From Sulfuritalea sp. (GTDB lineage: Bacteria > Pseudomonadota > Gammaproteobacteria > Burkholderiales > Rhodocyclaceae): a DNA stretch of 64,000 bases. This document shows positions 1 to 12,500 of this stretch, one piece after another (position 1 is the first letter of the stretch; each line of letters begins with the position of its first letter). The position numbers were made by a program, and so were the translations under genes. The stretch spans positions 1 through 64,000 of the forward strand of contig JAOTRV010000025.1 in the NCBI GenBank assembly GCA_030247575.1. The letters run 5' to 3'. The notes beneath the pieces are model-generated. The model searched no databases and had not been told where the DNA came from. It was given only the letters and a program-made list of their open reading frames with translations.

Positions 1-565
1 TCTTGTTGATCCCGTCCATGGTCCAGATCGTGGTCGAACCGTCGGTGTGTTCCCAGCGCAGGTCTGCCTTCCCGTCACCGTTGTAATCGCCCTTGCCATC
101 GACCATATTCCACCCGGCGAACGGACCGAAGAGTTGGCTACCGGCCATCTTGTTGATTCCGTCCATGGTCCAGATCGCTATCGACCCATCGGTATTCTTC
201 CACAACAAATCGGTCTTGCCGTCACCGTTGTAGTCACTTTGCTGGTTGACAACACTGAATCCGGCAAAAGGCCCGAAGACCATGCTGCCCTCAATCTTGT
301 TGATCCCGTCCATGGTCCAGATCGTGGTCGAACCGTCGGTGTGTTCCCAGCGCAGGTCTGCCTTCCCGTCACCGTTGTAATCGCCCTTGCCATCGACCAT
401 ATTCCACCCGGCGAACGGACCATATATCTGGCTACCGGCGGTCTTGTTAATTCCGTCCATGGTCCAAATCGCTACCGACCCATCTGTGTGACTCCAGAGC
501 AAATCACTCTTCCCGTCACCCGAGAAATCACGCTCCACGGCCTTGCCAAGGTTTGTGAACCCATC
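1..565 (-). repeat. 49-residue FG-GAP/VCBS-type tandem repeats with near-identical DNA
   Basis: Units of about 147 bp encode DYNGDGKADLRWEHTDGS followed by TTIWTMDGINK and FGPFAGWNMVDGKG. Two unit types alternate (RWEHTDGSTTI and LLWKNTDGSIAI), so the DNA period is 294 bp. Bases 2-127 and 296-421 are identical. The array is cut by the window edge, so its copy number is unknown. Confidence 0.9.
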
Positions 566-3500
566 CGAAAACTGCAGCTTCTCGATCCCGTACAGCGTAT
601 CCACGCCGTCATCACCGTTCGCCACATTGTTGTCGGTTACGGTGTAGTAGCCAACTCCCTTGAAGACGGTATATTCGCTCTTGAGACCCGAGTACTGCGC
701 CGTATCCATCCCCGCGCCGCCGTCGATGGTGTCGTTGCCGCCCTGCGCCCAGATGGCATTGTTGCCGGCGTCGCCCATCAGGTTGTCGGCGAAATGCGAA
801 CCGCGAATGTTCTCGATGCCGGTTAGGCTATCCGTACCGCCCCAGCTGTCGAAGCCCTGGGCGGCGGCCAGATTCACCGTGACCGCGCTGAGCGAGCTGC
901 CGTAGTTGACCGTGTCGTTGCCCGCCCCGCCGACGATGCTGTCGTTGCCGGCCATGCCTTCGAGGGTCTGGTCGCCGATGCCGCCGATCAGGGTGTCGGC
1001 GCCGTCCGAGCCGCGCACGGCTTCGATGTTGCTGAAGCTGTCGGTGGCCATCGCCGTGCCGTTGAAGCCGCCGTCGGTCGCCGTGCCCTGCCCTGCCACG
1101 ACGTCGCTGAAGGTGACGGTCACGCCCGCGGTCGAACCGTCGTATCGCAGGGTGTCGATGCCGCCGCCGCCGTCGATGGTGTCGGCGCCGCCGCGACCTT
1201 CGAAAAGATTGTTGCCGCTGTTGCCGGTCATCGTGTCGCCGGCCATCGAACCGCGGACGTATTCGATGTTGAACAGGGTGTCGGTGCTGCCGGTGCCGTC
1301 TTGCGCCCAGCCGGCCGCCGCGCCTTCGCCGAGGACGACGGTGGCGGCGCCGCCGCTATAGACGACGCGGTCGTTACCCATGCCGCCGTCGATGGTGTCG
1401 GCGCCCATGCCGCCTTCGAAGCTCTCGAAGTAGGCCGTGGGTATGATCTGCGAGCTGGTGCTGCCGCCGATGAGGTTGTCGGCGCCATTGCTGCCGATCA
1501 CGCCGTCGATGTTGATCAGGGTGTCGGTGCCACCGAAGCCGTCCAGCGCCGTTCCCATGCCCAGATTCACCGTTACGCCGACGCCGGCGTTGACGTACGA
1601 GTTCAGGTAGGTGGCTTGCGCGAAGTGGGTCGGCGCGTTGGTGCCGCCGTTGATGGTGTCGTCGCCGCCCATGCCTTCGAAGGTCTCGGCCAGGTAGCTG
1701 CTCAGGTAGGTGTTGATGTTGGCCGCATTGCCGGTCAGCGTGTCGGCGAAGTGCGAACCCTGCACGCTCTCGATGTTGCTGAAGGTGTCGGTGCCGCCCC
1801 ACTGGTCGATGGCAGTGCCGGAGCCGAGGGCTCCACCCATGGTCACCGTGACGCCAACGCCGACCGGGCCCATGGTGTAGACCACGCGGTCATAGCCCGC
1901 GCCGCCGTCGATGCTGTCGTTGCCGGCCACGCCCATGAAGTTATTGCCGGCGCCATCGCCGATCAGGGTGTCGCCGAAATCGGAGCCGTAGACTTCATCG
2001 ATGTTGCTGAAGGTGTCGGTGCCGCCGAGGCCGTCAAACGCCGTGCCGCCGCCGGTGCCACCGCTGAAGGTGACGGTGATGCCGCTGGTGGATTGGCTGT
2101 AGCGGATCTGGTCATAGCCCAGGGAGCCGCCGTTGATGGTGTCGTTGCCGCCCATGCCCTCGATCGAATTGTTCGCGCTGCTGCCGGTCAGGCTGTCGCC
2201 GAAATTCGAGCCGCGAATCTGTTCGATGTTGAGCAGGGTGTCGTTGCCGTCGGCGCCGGTGGCCGTGCCGAGGAAACCGTTGCCACCGTTCTGGTCGCTG
2301 TCGAGGTTGACGGTGACGCTGCCACCGGCGTGCTGGTAGCTGACGCGGTCGCCGCCGCCGTAGGTGCCGGTGCCGCCGTCGATGATGTCGTCGCCGAGGC
2401 CGCCTTCGAAGTGTTCGAAGAGGCCGATGGAGAGTATCTGCGAGCTGGTGCTGCCGCCGGTGAGGACGTCGTTATGGGCGCTGCCGATGACGCCGTCGAT
2501 GTTGACGAGCGAGTCGGTGCCGCCCATGCCGTCGAAGGCCGTTCCGGTGCCGAGGTTGACGTTGACCCCTGCGGTGGAGTGCATATACGAGGCCAGGACG
2601 CTGACGCTCGGCGCGGCATTGCTGCCCTGGATGCCGTCGTTGCCGCCCAGGCCTTCGAATACCGTAGGCATGTCGTTGAGCGTGTATTGGTTCTGCGCCG
2701 TGCCGCCGGTCAGCGTGTCGTTGCCCATGGTGGCGACGACGATCTCGACGCTGCTGATGCTGTCGGTTTCGCTGCCGCGCGTTACGGTGCCTGCATCGAG
2801 GCTGACATACACGGGCTGACCGCCGTTGCTGTAGTCGACCGCATCGTAGCCGTTCCCGCCGCTGATGTAGTTGTTGCCCTGGCCGCCGTCGAGGGTATCG
2901 TTGCCGCCGCCGCCGACAACGGTGTCGTTACCGTATCCGCCGTTGAGGTGGTTGGCGAGGTCGTCGCCGTAAATCTGATCGGAGACATCCGAGCCTTCGA
3001 CGTTCTCGATGCCGGACACGGTGAAGCTGGAGTTGTATTCGCCAACGGTGCCCGAGGTGATATTGCCGGTACCGGCGCCCAGATCCACGACATACTGGGT
3101 GATCGGCGTGCCGAAGCCCACGTCGGCATCCAGGCCGAGGGTATCGATGCCGTTGCCACCGACGAAGCTGTCGGTGCCGGAAGAGCCCGCAGACGTCTGC
3201 TTCTCGATGGTGATCAGCATGTCGTTGCCGTCGCCGCCGTCGAGCGTCTGGCTGCCGCCGGCGCTGACCAGGAGGTCGTTGCCGCTGCCGCCGGTGAGCG
3301 TGGCAATGCTGGTGTCGTCATCGGTGCCGACGAGATTGTCGCCCACCAGCAGCAGGCCGTTCTGGAAAGTGATGTGGCCGCTGGTGATCCTGAACATGTT
3401 GTTCGGATCGGCCGCCGGCGTGAACAACAGATATACCGTCTTGACCGGGTTGTGGGTGACCTGATCCATTTGCGTCAGCATCAGGCCACGACCGGCATTC

Positions 3501-6500
3501 GGGTCAGGGCTTTCGATATCGCTGATGTCGAAATCCCGCGGGCCGAGGCCGGCGGCATAGAAAGTGTCGCTGGAAGGATCGAAGCTGACCGCCTGGTTGG
3601 GAGTCATCGACGCAAAGTTGAACACGGCGCCGGTAACGGGGAGGTTGACCGATTGCGCGTCGCCGCTGAAGTACAGTGACTCGACGTTGCTCAGCATGTC
3701 GGTGGTGCCGAGGCCGTCATCCACGCTGTAGTTGCTGCCGCCCAGCGAGGTCACGGTGTAGTCGGTGCTGTTGCCGCTGTAGTAGCCGACATCGGTGCCG
3801 GCGCCGCCGTCCAGCGTATCGCTGCCGAGACCGCCGGTGATCGAGTCGTTGCCGCTCAAGGCGGTGATGACGTTGTCGCCGTCGTCGCCGGTGAGGTTGT
3901 CGCCGAATTGCGAGCCCTGGATGTTCTCGATGGAGGAAAGCTGGTCGGTGCCGCCCCAGTGGTCGACCACGCTGCCCGCGCCGCCCGACAGGGTTACCGT
4001 GACGTTGCTGAGCGAGCTGGCGTAGTTGACCGTGTCGTTGCCGGCGCCGCCATCGATGCTGTCGTTGCCGGCCATGCCTTCGAACATCTGGTCGCCGATG
4101 CCGCCGGTGAGGGTGTCGTTGTAGTCGGAACCGCGCACGGCTTCGATGTTGTCGAAGCTGTCGGTGGCGGCACCGACCCCGGCGTAGCTGAAGCCGCCGT
4201 CGATGGCGGTGCCGCTGCCGGCCGTGTCGTTGCTGAAGGTGACCGTCACCGCCGCGCTCGAACCATCGAAGCGGATGGTGTCGAAGCCTTCGCCGCCGTG
4301 GATGATGTCGGCCCCGCCGCGGCCTTCGAAGGCGTTGTTGCCGCTGTCACCGGTGAGCACGTCGCCGGACATCGAGGCACGGATCGCCTCGATGCTGGTC
4401 AGGCTGTCGGTGCCACCCATGCCGTCAAAGGCGGTACCGGTGGCCAGGTTCACATCGACCGCGCCGCCGCTGTATACCACCCGGTCGGTGCCGCTGCCGC
4501 CGTTGATGATGTCGTTGCCGCCGCCGCCTTCGAACTGTTCGAAGTAACCGGTGGCTACGATCTGCGAGCTGGTGCTGCCGCCGGTGAGGGTGTCGGCGCC
4601 GTTGCTGCCGATGACGCCGTCGATGTTGTAGAGCGTGTCGGTGCCGCCGAAGCCGTCGAATGCCGTGCCGGTGCCCAGATTCACGTTCACGCCGACGCCG
4701 GCGTTGACGTACGAGTTCGCATAGCTGGCTTGGGCGAAGTGGGTCGGCGCATCGGTCCCGCCATCGATGATGTCGTTGCCGCCCAGGCCTTCGAAGGTCT
4801 CGGCCTGATACGTCCGCAGATAGGTGTTGATGTTGGCGGCATTGCCGGTCAGGGTGTCGTCGAAGTAGGAACCCTGGATGCTTTCGATGCTGGTCAGGAT
4901 GTCGGTGCCGCCCCACTGGTCGATCGCCGTGCCGGAGCCCAGGGCGCCACTCATGGTGACCGTGACGCCGGTGTCGACCGGGCCGAATGCGTAGCTGACG
5001 CGGTCGTAGCCGCCGGCGCTGCCGGCGACGCCGCCGCTGATCTGATCATGGCCCTTCATGGCCATGAAGGAATCGTTGCCCGAGCCGCCCGTCAGCGTGT
5101 CGTTGAAATCAGAGGCGACGATTTCCTCGATGCCGATCAGAGTATCGGTGCCGACCGATGCGTCGCCGGTCACCGTCCCGGCGCCGCCGCCGGTGAAGGT
5201 GGCGACGATGGCGTCGGTGGCTTGCTGGTAGCGCGCCTGGTCGTAGCTGCCGGGAAACTGGCTGCCGCCATTGATGGTGTCGTCGCCGGCCATGCCTTCG
5301 AGGCCGTTGTTGCCAGCGTTGCCGGTGATCGAGTCGGCAAATGCCGAGCCGCGCACCTGCTCGATGTGGTAGAGCGTGTCGGTAGTGGGGCCCATCGGGC
5401 CGCCGTACTCGACCGCCGTGCCCGCCGCATCGCCATCGGCGAGGGTGACGGTGACGGCACCCGGATTGCGCTCGTAGCTGACCCGGTCCGAGCCCGTGCC
5501 GCCATCGATGGTGTCGCTGCCCATGCCACCCTCGAATATCTCGAACTGCAGGAAGGGCAGATAGATGGCGCTGCTGCTGCCGCCGGTGAGAACGTCGTTC
5601 ATGGCGCTGCCGATGACGCCGTCGATGTTGAGCAGCGTGTCGGTGTTGCCGAAGCCGTCATTGGTGGCGATGTTGCTTCCCAGATTGACGTTGACCGGGC
5701 CTTGCGCGGCGGCGTAGCTGACCAAGGTCATGGCCGAAGGTGCAGCGGTGCCGCCGTTGATGATATCGGCTCCGCCGAGGCCCTCGAAGATGTCCGGGCT
5801 GTAGTCGCGGGTGAGGTCGTTGAAGCGATCGGCGGCCCCGGTCAGGGTATCGCTGCCCCAGGTGCCGACGACGCGCTCGATGCCGGCGATTGTCTGGGTG
5901 TCGGCACCCACCAACACAACCCCGGTGCCGAGGTCGAGGTTGATGCCGCCGCCCTGGGCGTCGATGCGGGAATAATCGAGGCGGTCGTTGCCTGCGCCGC
6001 CGTCGATCCAGTCGTTGCCCTGCCCGCCTTCGAAGCTGTCGTTGCCGTCGCCGCCGACCAGGGTATCGACGCCGCCCCAGCCGCCGGTGATGAAGTTTCC
6101 GCCGGCGTCGCCGGTGATGAAGTCATTGACGTCGGAACCCTGGACATGCTCGATGGAATCCAGGGTGAATGTCGAGGCGTAGGTGCCGGCGATCGATCCA
6201 TTGCCGGCGGAAAGATCGACGGTGTACTGGGTAATGGTCCCGCCCTGCATGGCTTCGAGGACCAGGGTGTCGGAACCGTTGCCGCCGATGAAATGGTCGG
6301 TGCCGGATGACCCCGCGGAGGATTGTTTCTCGACCGTGATCAGTTGGTCGTTGCCGTCACCGCCGTCGAGCGTCTGGCTGCCGCCGACGCTGACCAGCAC
6401 GTCGTTGCCCGTGGCGCCGGTGAGGGTGAGGGTAGTGGAGTCGTCAGCCGTGACGGAAACCGAATCGTCGCCCAGCATCAGTTGGCCGAGCCCGAAGGTG

Positions 6501-9500
6501 ATGTGCTCGCTATTGACCTTGAACATGTTGCTCGGGTCATTCATCCCCGGCGTGAACAGCAGATACACCGTCTTGATCGGCAGATCGGTCATCGGATCGC
6601 GCGACTGCAGTTGCAGGCCCTGGCCCTGGTAGGGGCCGGATTCGATGTCGCTCCAGTCGAGGTCCTGCGGGCCGTAGCCCGGCGCCGTGAACATGTCGGC
6701 ATTCGGGTCGAACACGACGGCCTGGCCGTTCGTCATCGCGTTGAAGTCGTAGGTCGTCGGCACGATGGTCTGGGTCGCATCGGCGAAGACCAGCCGCTCG
6801 ACGTTGCTCAGCATGTCCGTGTTGCCCACGCCGTCGCCGACCGACCAGTTGCCGCCGCCGAGGTCGGTGACGGTGTAGGTACCCTGGTTGCCGCTATACA
6901 CGGCATCGTCGCGGCCGGAGCCGCCGTCGAGGGTGTCGCTGCCGCCACCGCCATTGAGCACGTCGTTACCCGCGCTGCCATGCAGGACGTTGCCGGCGTC
7001 GTTGCCGGTGATGAGGTCGTTGTAGACCGAGCCGCGCACGTTCTCGATATTGCTCAGCGTGTCGGTGGTGCCCCAGCCGTCGATGGCCGAGCCGGTGCCG
7101 TTGGTCAGCGTGACGGTGACGCCCATGCCGTTGCCATCGGCGTCGTAATCGCCGTGGTAGTCGGCCGTGTCGCCTTCGCTGCCATTGGCGCCGCCGTCGA
7201 TGATGTCCGCGCCCTTGCGGCCGCCCAGCCTGTCGTCGGACGCGCCGCCGGTGATCGTGTCGCCGTGGTCGGAACCGACCACGCCGTTGATGTCGACCAG
7301 GGTGTCGGTGCCGCCCAGGCCGTCGGACGCCGTGCCGTTGAGCAGATCGACGTTCGCGCCGCTGGTCGAGTCGCGATAGGCGGCAATGTTGAGGCCCGTG
7401 CCACCGGTGATGGTGTCGCTGCCGCCCGAGCCGTTGAACACCTCGACATAGTCGAACAGCGGGTTGCCGCCGGTCAATGAGTCGCCGACGTTACCGCCCC
7501 ACACGGCGTTGATGCCGATCAGTGTGTCGGCACCCTGCCCGCTCGCAGTTCCAGCTGCAAGGTTGACGGTGATTGCAGCGGTGGCGCCGGCATAGCGCGC
7601 CCAGTTGTATTCGAGGTCGCCGGCATCCATGCCGGTCGTGCCGGTGTCGACCCAGCCGCCGTCGATGGTGTCGGCGCCGCCGTTGCCCTGGAACCACTCG
7701 TACTTGTCGCCGTTGAACCAGCGGGCGTCGCTGCCGCCAGTGATGGTGTCGGCAGCGCTGCCGCCCATCACGCCGTCGATGTTGATCAGTATCGCCGAGC
7801 CGCCGGTACCGGCGCCCAGATTGATCGAGACCGGTGTCGTCGAAGCGCTGAAGGAGGCCCAGTCGAAATCGACATCGGGCCCGGAGACGCCGCCGTCGAG
7901 TGTGTCGGCGCCGCCGCCGCCGCCCAGCAGATCGGATCCGCGGCCGCCGTTGATGTAATTGGCGTTGGCATCACCGATGATGAAGTCGTTGTAGTTCGAA
8001 CCCTGCACGTTCTCGATTCCGCTCAGGGAATCGGTGTTGCTCCAGCCGTCGATGGCCGAACTGGCCGGCACGGTGAAGCCGACACCCGACCAGGAACTCG
8101 TCGCCCCCGCACCGAGATGAACCGCGACGCCGAGCCCGTCGCCGTTGAAGTTAACGTCGCTGGAGTAATCCGCCGTGTCGGTGCCGTTGCCGCCGACCAG
8201 CGAGTCGACGCCGTTGCCGCCGCTCAGGCTGTCGTTGCCGTCGCCGCCGATGAGGGTGTCGTTGCCGTCGCCGCCGCCCAGGCGGTTGGCGAGGCTGTCA
8301 CCGGTGATGCTGTCGGCGCCGTCGGAACCCATGACGTTTTCAATGCCGGAGACGGTGAAGCTGGACGAATTCGCGCCCGCCGAGATCGCCTGTGCGTTGA
8401 GGCCGGTATTGCCCAGATCGACGGTGTAGCCGACGAGGCCGGCGACCTGCCCGAGCTGGAGTGTGTCGTTGCCGTCGCCGCCGTTGATCACGTCGCTGCC
8501 CGACGGGCCGAAGTTGCCGCCCTGGCCGCCGACCGTCACCAGGACGTCGTCGCCCGGGCCGCCATTCATCGTGGTGTCGGCACCGAAGCTGATCATCAGG
8601 TCGCCGGTGTTGGTGAAGATCGGCGTGAAGCTGCCGCTGTCGTCACCCGTGATGCCGATGCTGTTGTCGCCGACCACGAGGAAGGAGCCGCTCTCGAAGC
8701 TGATCATGCCGGCCCAGATCTTGTAGAAATTGGTCTGATCGGGATCGGTGGTGAACTTCAGCGTGATGGTCTTCACCGGCTGGCCGAACTGGTCCATCTG
8801 CTCGAGCGTGATGCCGCGTCCGTCGACCGACGGCGAAGGCCGGAAATGGGTGGCGAGAAGCGAAGGATCATCGATCCTCAGGGTGTCGGTCGCCGGATCG
8901 AATACGGTAGTGGAGCCGTTGGCCAGCTCGCTGTAATTGAATGACATGGGCCCTCCCACAGGCATGGTGAGCGCCACGAGCACCTGTGCTGCGACGCTAT
9001 TGTGATCAAAGACCGCATAGCTTATCGCATTGTTTGTGACCGTGCCAACCTGTGTCCAGTTGTCGGGATCGCTGAAGGCTACCGTGTCTCCGGTATTGCC
9101 GTCGACGACCAGCTGGTGCCGGGCCACGATGCTGCCGAGGCCGGTCCAGCCGTTGCCGTCGTTGAAGCTGTTCATGCCCGCCATGTCGACCACGTCGGCG
9201 GCGCTGAGGGTCAGGCTGTTGTTGCCGCTGCCGGTCAGGTCGATGCGTTCCACGGATTCGATGCGCGAGGCGCTGGACGGCATCGCACCGCCCTGATTGG
9301 CGATGGCGGTCAGATTCACCGTGACGCCAGCGTCTACTATTGCCAGCGTGTCGATGCCGCTGCCGCCATCGACGCGGGCGAGATTGCCCGATGCGCCGTC
9401 CACGCCGGCACCCAACTGGGCGACATTGCTTGCGTCGAGTTGGAACACATCGTTGCCGGCACCACCGTGCAAGACGTCGGCGCCGCCGTTGCCGAGCAGA

Positions 9501-12500
9501 ATGTCGTCGCCGGCACCAGCCACCAGGGTTTCGCCGCCGGTGCCGCCGGTCAGCGTGTCGCTGCCCGCGGTGCCGAGCTGGTCGACAGCAGTATTGACGA
9601 AGGCGCCGGAGGTGGAGCCGAAGATCACGTAGCTGCGGCCGGCGTCGTTGCCGCCGGCATCGTTGCCGTAGGCGCCGACGATCAGGTCGGCCAGGCCGTC
9701 GCCATTGACGTCGCCGGCCGCGGCCACACTGCGCCCGCTGTAGTCCCAATTGGTCTCGCCGGTGATGGCGAAGCCGCCGCTGCCGGCTGCGACCGCGGAA
9801 AGCTCGATCGCCGCAGTACCGGTCTGGCCGAAGACCACGTAGCTGCGCCCGGCAGAGTAGCCGCCCGCATCGTTGTAGGAGGCGCCGATGATCAGGTCGG
9901 CCAGGCCGTCGCCGTTGATGTCGCCGGCGGCGGCGACGCTGACCCCGTTGTAATCCTCGTCGACCTCGCCGTAGATGATGAAGCCGCCGTAGCCCTCCGC
10001 TACGGCGGAGAGATCGATCGGGGTGGTGTCGGGAGTGCCGAAGACCACGTAAGACTTGCCCGAGTAACCATAGTCGTTGGGAGCGCCGATCACCAGATCG
10101 CCGAAGCCGTCGCCGTTGATGTCACCGGCGCTGGCGACGCTGAAGCCGGAGTAATCGTCGGAATACTGACCGTTGATGACGAAGCCGCCGTTGCCGGACG
10201 CCACATCCGAGAGCAGGATATTGCCGGGGTTGTCGGTACGGCCGAAGACCACGTAGCTGCGGCCGGCATCGTAATCGGTGTAATCGTTGCGGTAGGCCCC
10301 GACGATCAGGTCGGCCAGGCCATCGCCATTGACGTCGCCGGCACCGGCGACGCTGAAGCCGCTCTTGTCACCCGAGCCTTCGCCGCCGTCGCCGCCGGTG
10401 ATGACAAAGCCGCCGCTGCCCGCTGCCACGCCCGAGAGGTCGACCGGGGAGGTGTCGGTCGTGCCAAAGACCACATAGCTGCGGCCATTGTTGTTGCCAC
10501 TGTAATCGTTGTACGGCGCGCCGACGATCAGGTCGGCCAGACCGTCGCCATTGACATCGCCGGCTGCGGCCACGCTGAAGCCACTGTAGTCGCCCGAACC
10601 CTCGCCGCCATCACCGCCGGTGATGACGAAGCCGCCGCTGCCGGCGGCCACGTTGGCAAGACTGACCTCGTCGCCGGCGGCCTGGCCAAAGACCACGTAG
10701 CTGCGGCCGTTGTCGTAGTCACTGTAATCGTTGCGCGGCACCCCGACGATCAGGTCGGCCAGGCCATCGCCGTTGACATCCCCGGCACCTGCGACGCTGA
10801 AACCACTCCGGTCGCCCCCTTCACCCCCATCGATGTTGGAGATGGCGAATCCGCCGTTGCCGGCGGCCACCGCCGTAAGGTCGATCGCCACAGTGTCGGT
10901 CTGGCCGAAGACCACGAAGCTGCGACCGTTAAAAGCTCCGTTGGCAAAATCGAACGGAGCACCGACGATCAGGTCGTCGAGGCCGTCGCCATTGACATCC
11001 CCCGCGCTGGCGACGCTGTAGCCGCTGCCCTGTGGCGGGCCGCCTTCGCCGCCGTCGGTGCCGCCGGAAATGGCGAAACCGCCGATGCCGTTGGCAATAT
11101 CCACCAGGTCGATCCGCGGCGGATTGACCGGCACCCCGGTTGCCACCAGCAACTGGGCGGCGGCGCTGTTGTGGTTGTAGATGACGTAGTCGGTCAAGTT
11201 GAAGGTAGCTGTGCCGGTCTGGGTCCAGCTGGCCGGATCGAGCAGCTTGACGTAGTCACCGTTGCCGCCGTCGACCATCACCTGGTGCCTGGCGACCTGG
11301 GCGTCCAGCCCGGTCCAGCCGTTGCCGGAATTGAAGCTGTTCATGCCGGCCATGTCGATGACATCGCTCACGCCCAGCGTCAGGGTGTTGCCATTCGCAG
11401 CGAGGTCGACGCGCTCGACGGATTCGATGCGCGAGGCGCTGGACGGCGATGCGCCGCCCTGGTTGGCGATGGTAGTCAGATTCAGCTTGATTCCGGAGCC
11501 GTCGAGGGCCAGCGTGTCGATGCCGCCGTCGCCGTCGATGCGGGCGAGATTGCCGGAATAGTAATCGTGGCCGGAGGCCAGATAGTACAGATTGTCGCCG
11601 TTCAGGCGGAATGTGTCATTGCCCGCCCCGCCAAGAAGAACATCGGCGCCGCCGTAGCCAAAGATGACATCGTCACCGTCGCCCGCCACCACGGTGGAAG
11701 CGCTGTAATAACCACCGTTGAGAGTGTCATTGCCACTGGTGCCCATCACGTCGACGGCGGTCTGGGCGAAGGCGCCGGAGGTGGAACCGAAGATGACGTA
11801 GCTGCGGCCGGTATCGCCGTTGTTGCCTAGTGCGCCGACAATCAGGTCAGCCAGGCCGTCGCCATTGATGTCGCCTGCGCTGGCGACGCTGAATCCGCTT
11901 TGGTCATTCGCGCTCTCGCCGTTGATGGCGAAACCGCCGCTGCCGGCGGCCACGGCCGAGAGATTGATCGCCGTGGCGCCGGTCTGGCCGAAGACCACAT
12001 AGCTGCGCCCCGCGTCGGTAGCGCCGGCGTCGTTGTTGTTGGCGCCGACGATCAGGTCGGCGAGACCGTCGCCATTGACGTCACCCGCACCGGCCACGCC
12101 GCGGCCGCTGAAGTCACCCGCGCTCTCACCGTTGATGGCGAAGCCGTCGCTGCCGAGCGTCGATAGATTGATCGCGGTGGTAGCGGTCGTGCCGAAGACG
12201 ACATAGCTGCGCCCGGCATAGCTGCCGCCGGCGTCGTTGGCGTAGGCACCGACGACCAGGTCGGCAAGCCCATCGCCGTTGACGTCCCCGACCGCGGCAA
12301 CGCTTCTGCCGCTGCGATCGCCGTCGGTTTCGCCGGTGATGGCGAAGCCATTGCTGCCGAGGGTGGAAAGATTTATGGTCGCATTGCCGGTCTGGCCGAA
12401 GACCACGTAGCTGCGCCCGGCATTGTAGCCACCAGCGTCGTTGGCAGAGGCACCAACGATCAGGTCGGCGAGACCATCGCCATTGACGTCGCCGGCACTG

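Noticed and set aside
1-565. Short tandem DNA repeats considered as a CRISPR array
   Set aside because: Units are 147/294 bp, coding, and without spacers; they encode FG-GAP/VCBS repeats. No CRISPR array was seen anywhere in the window.
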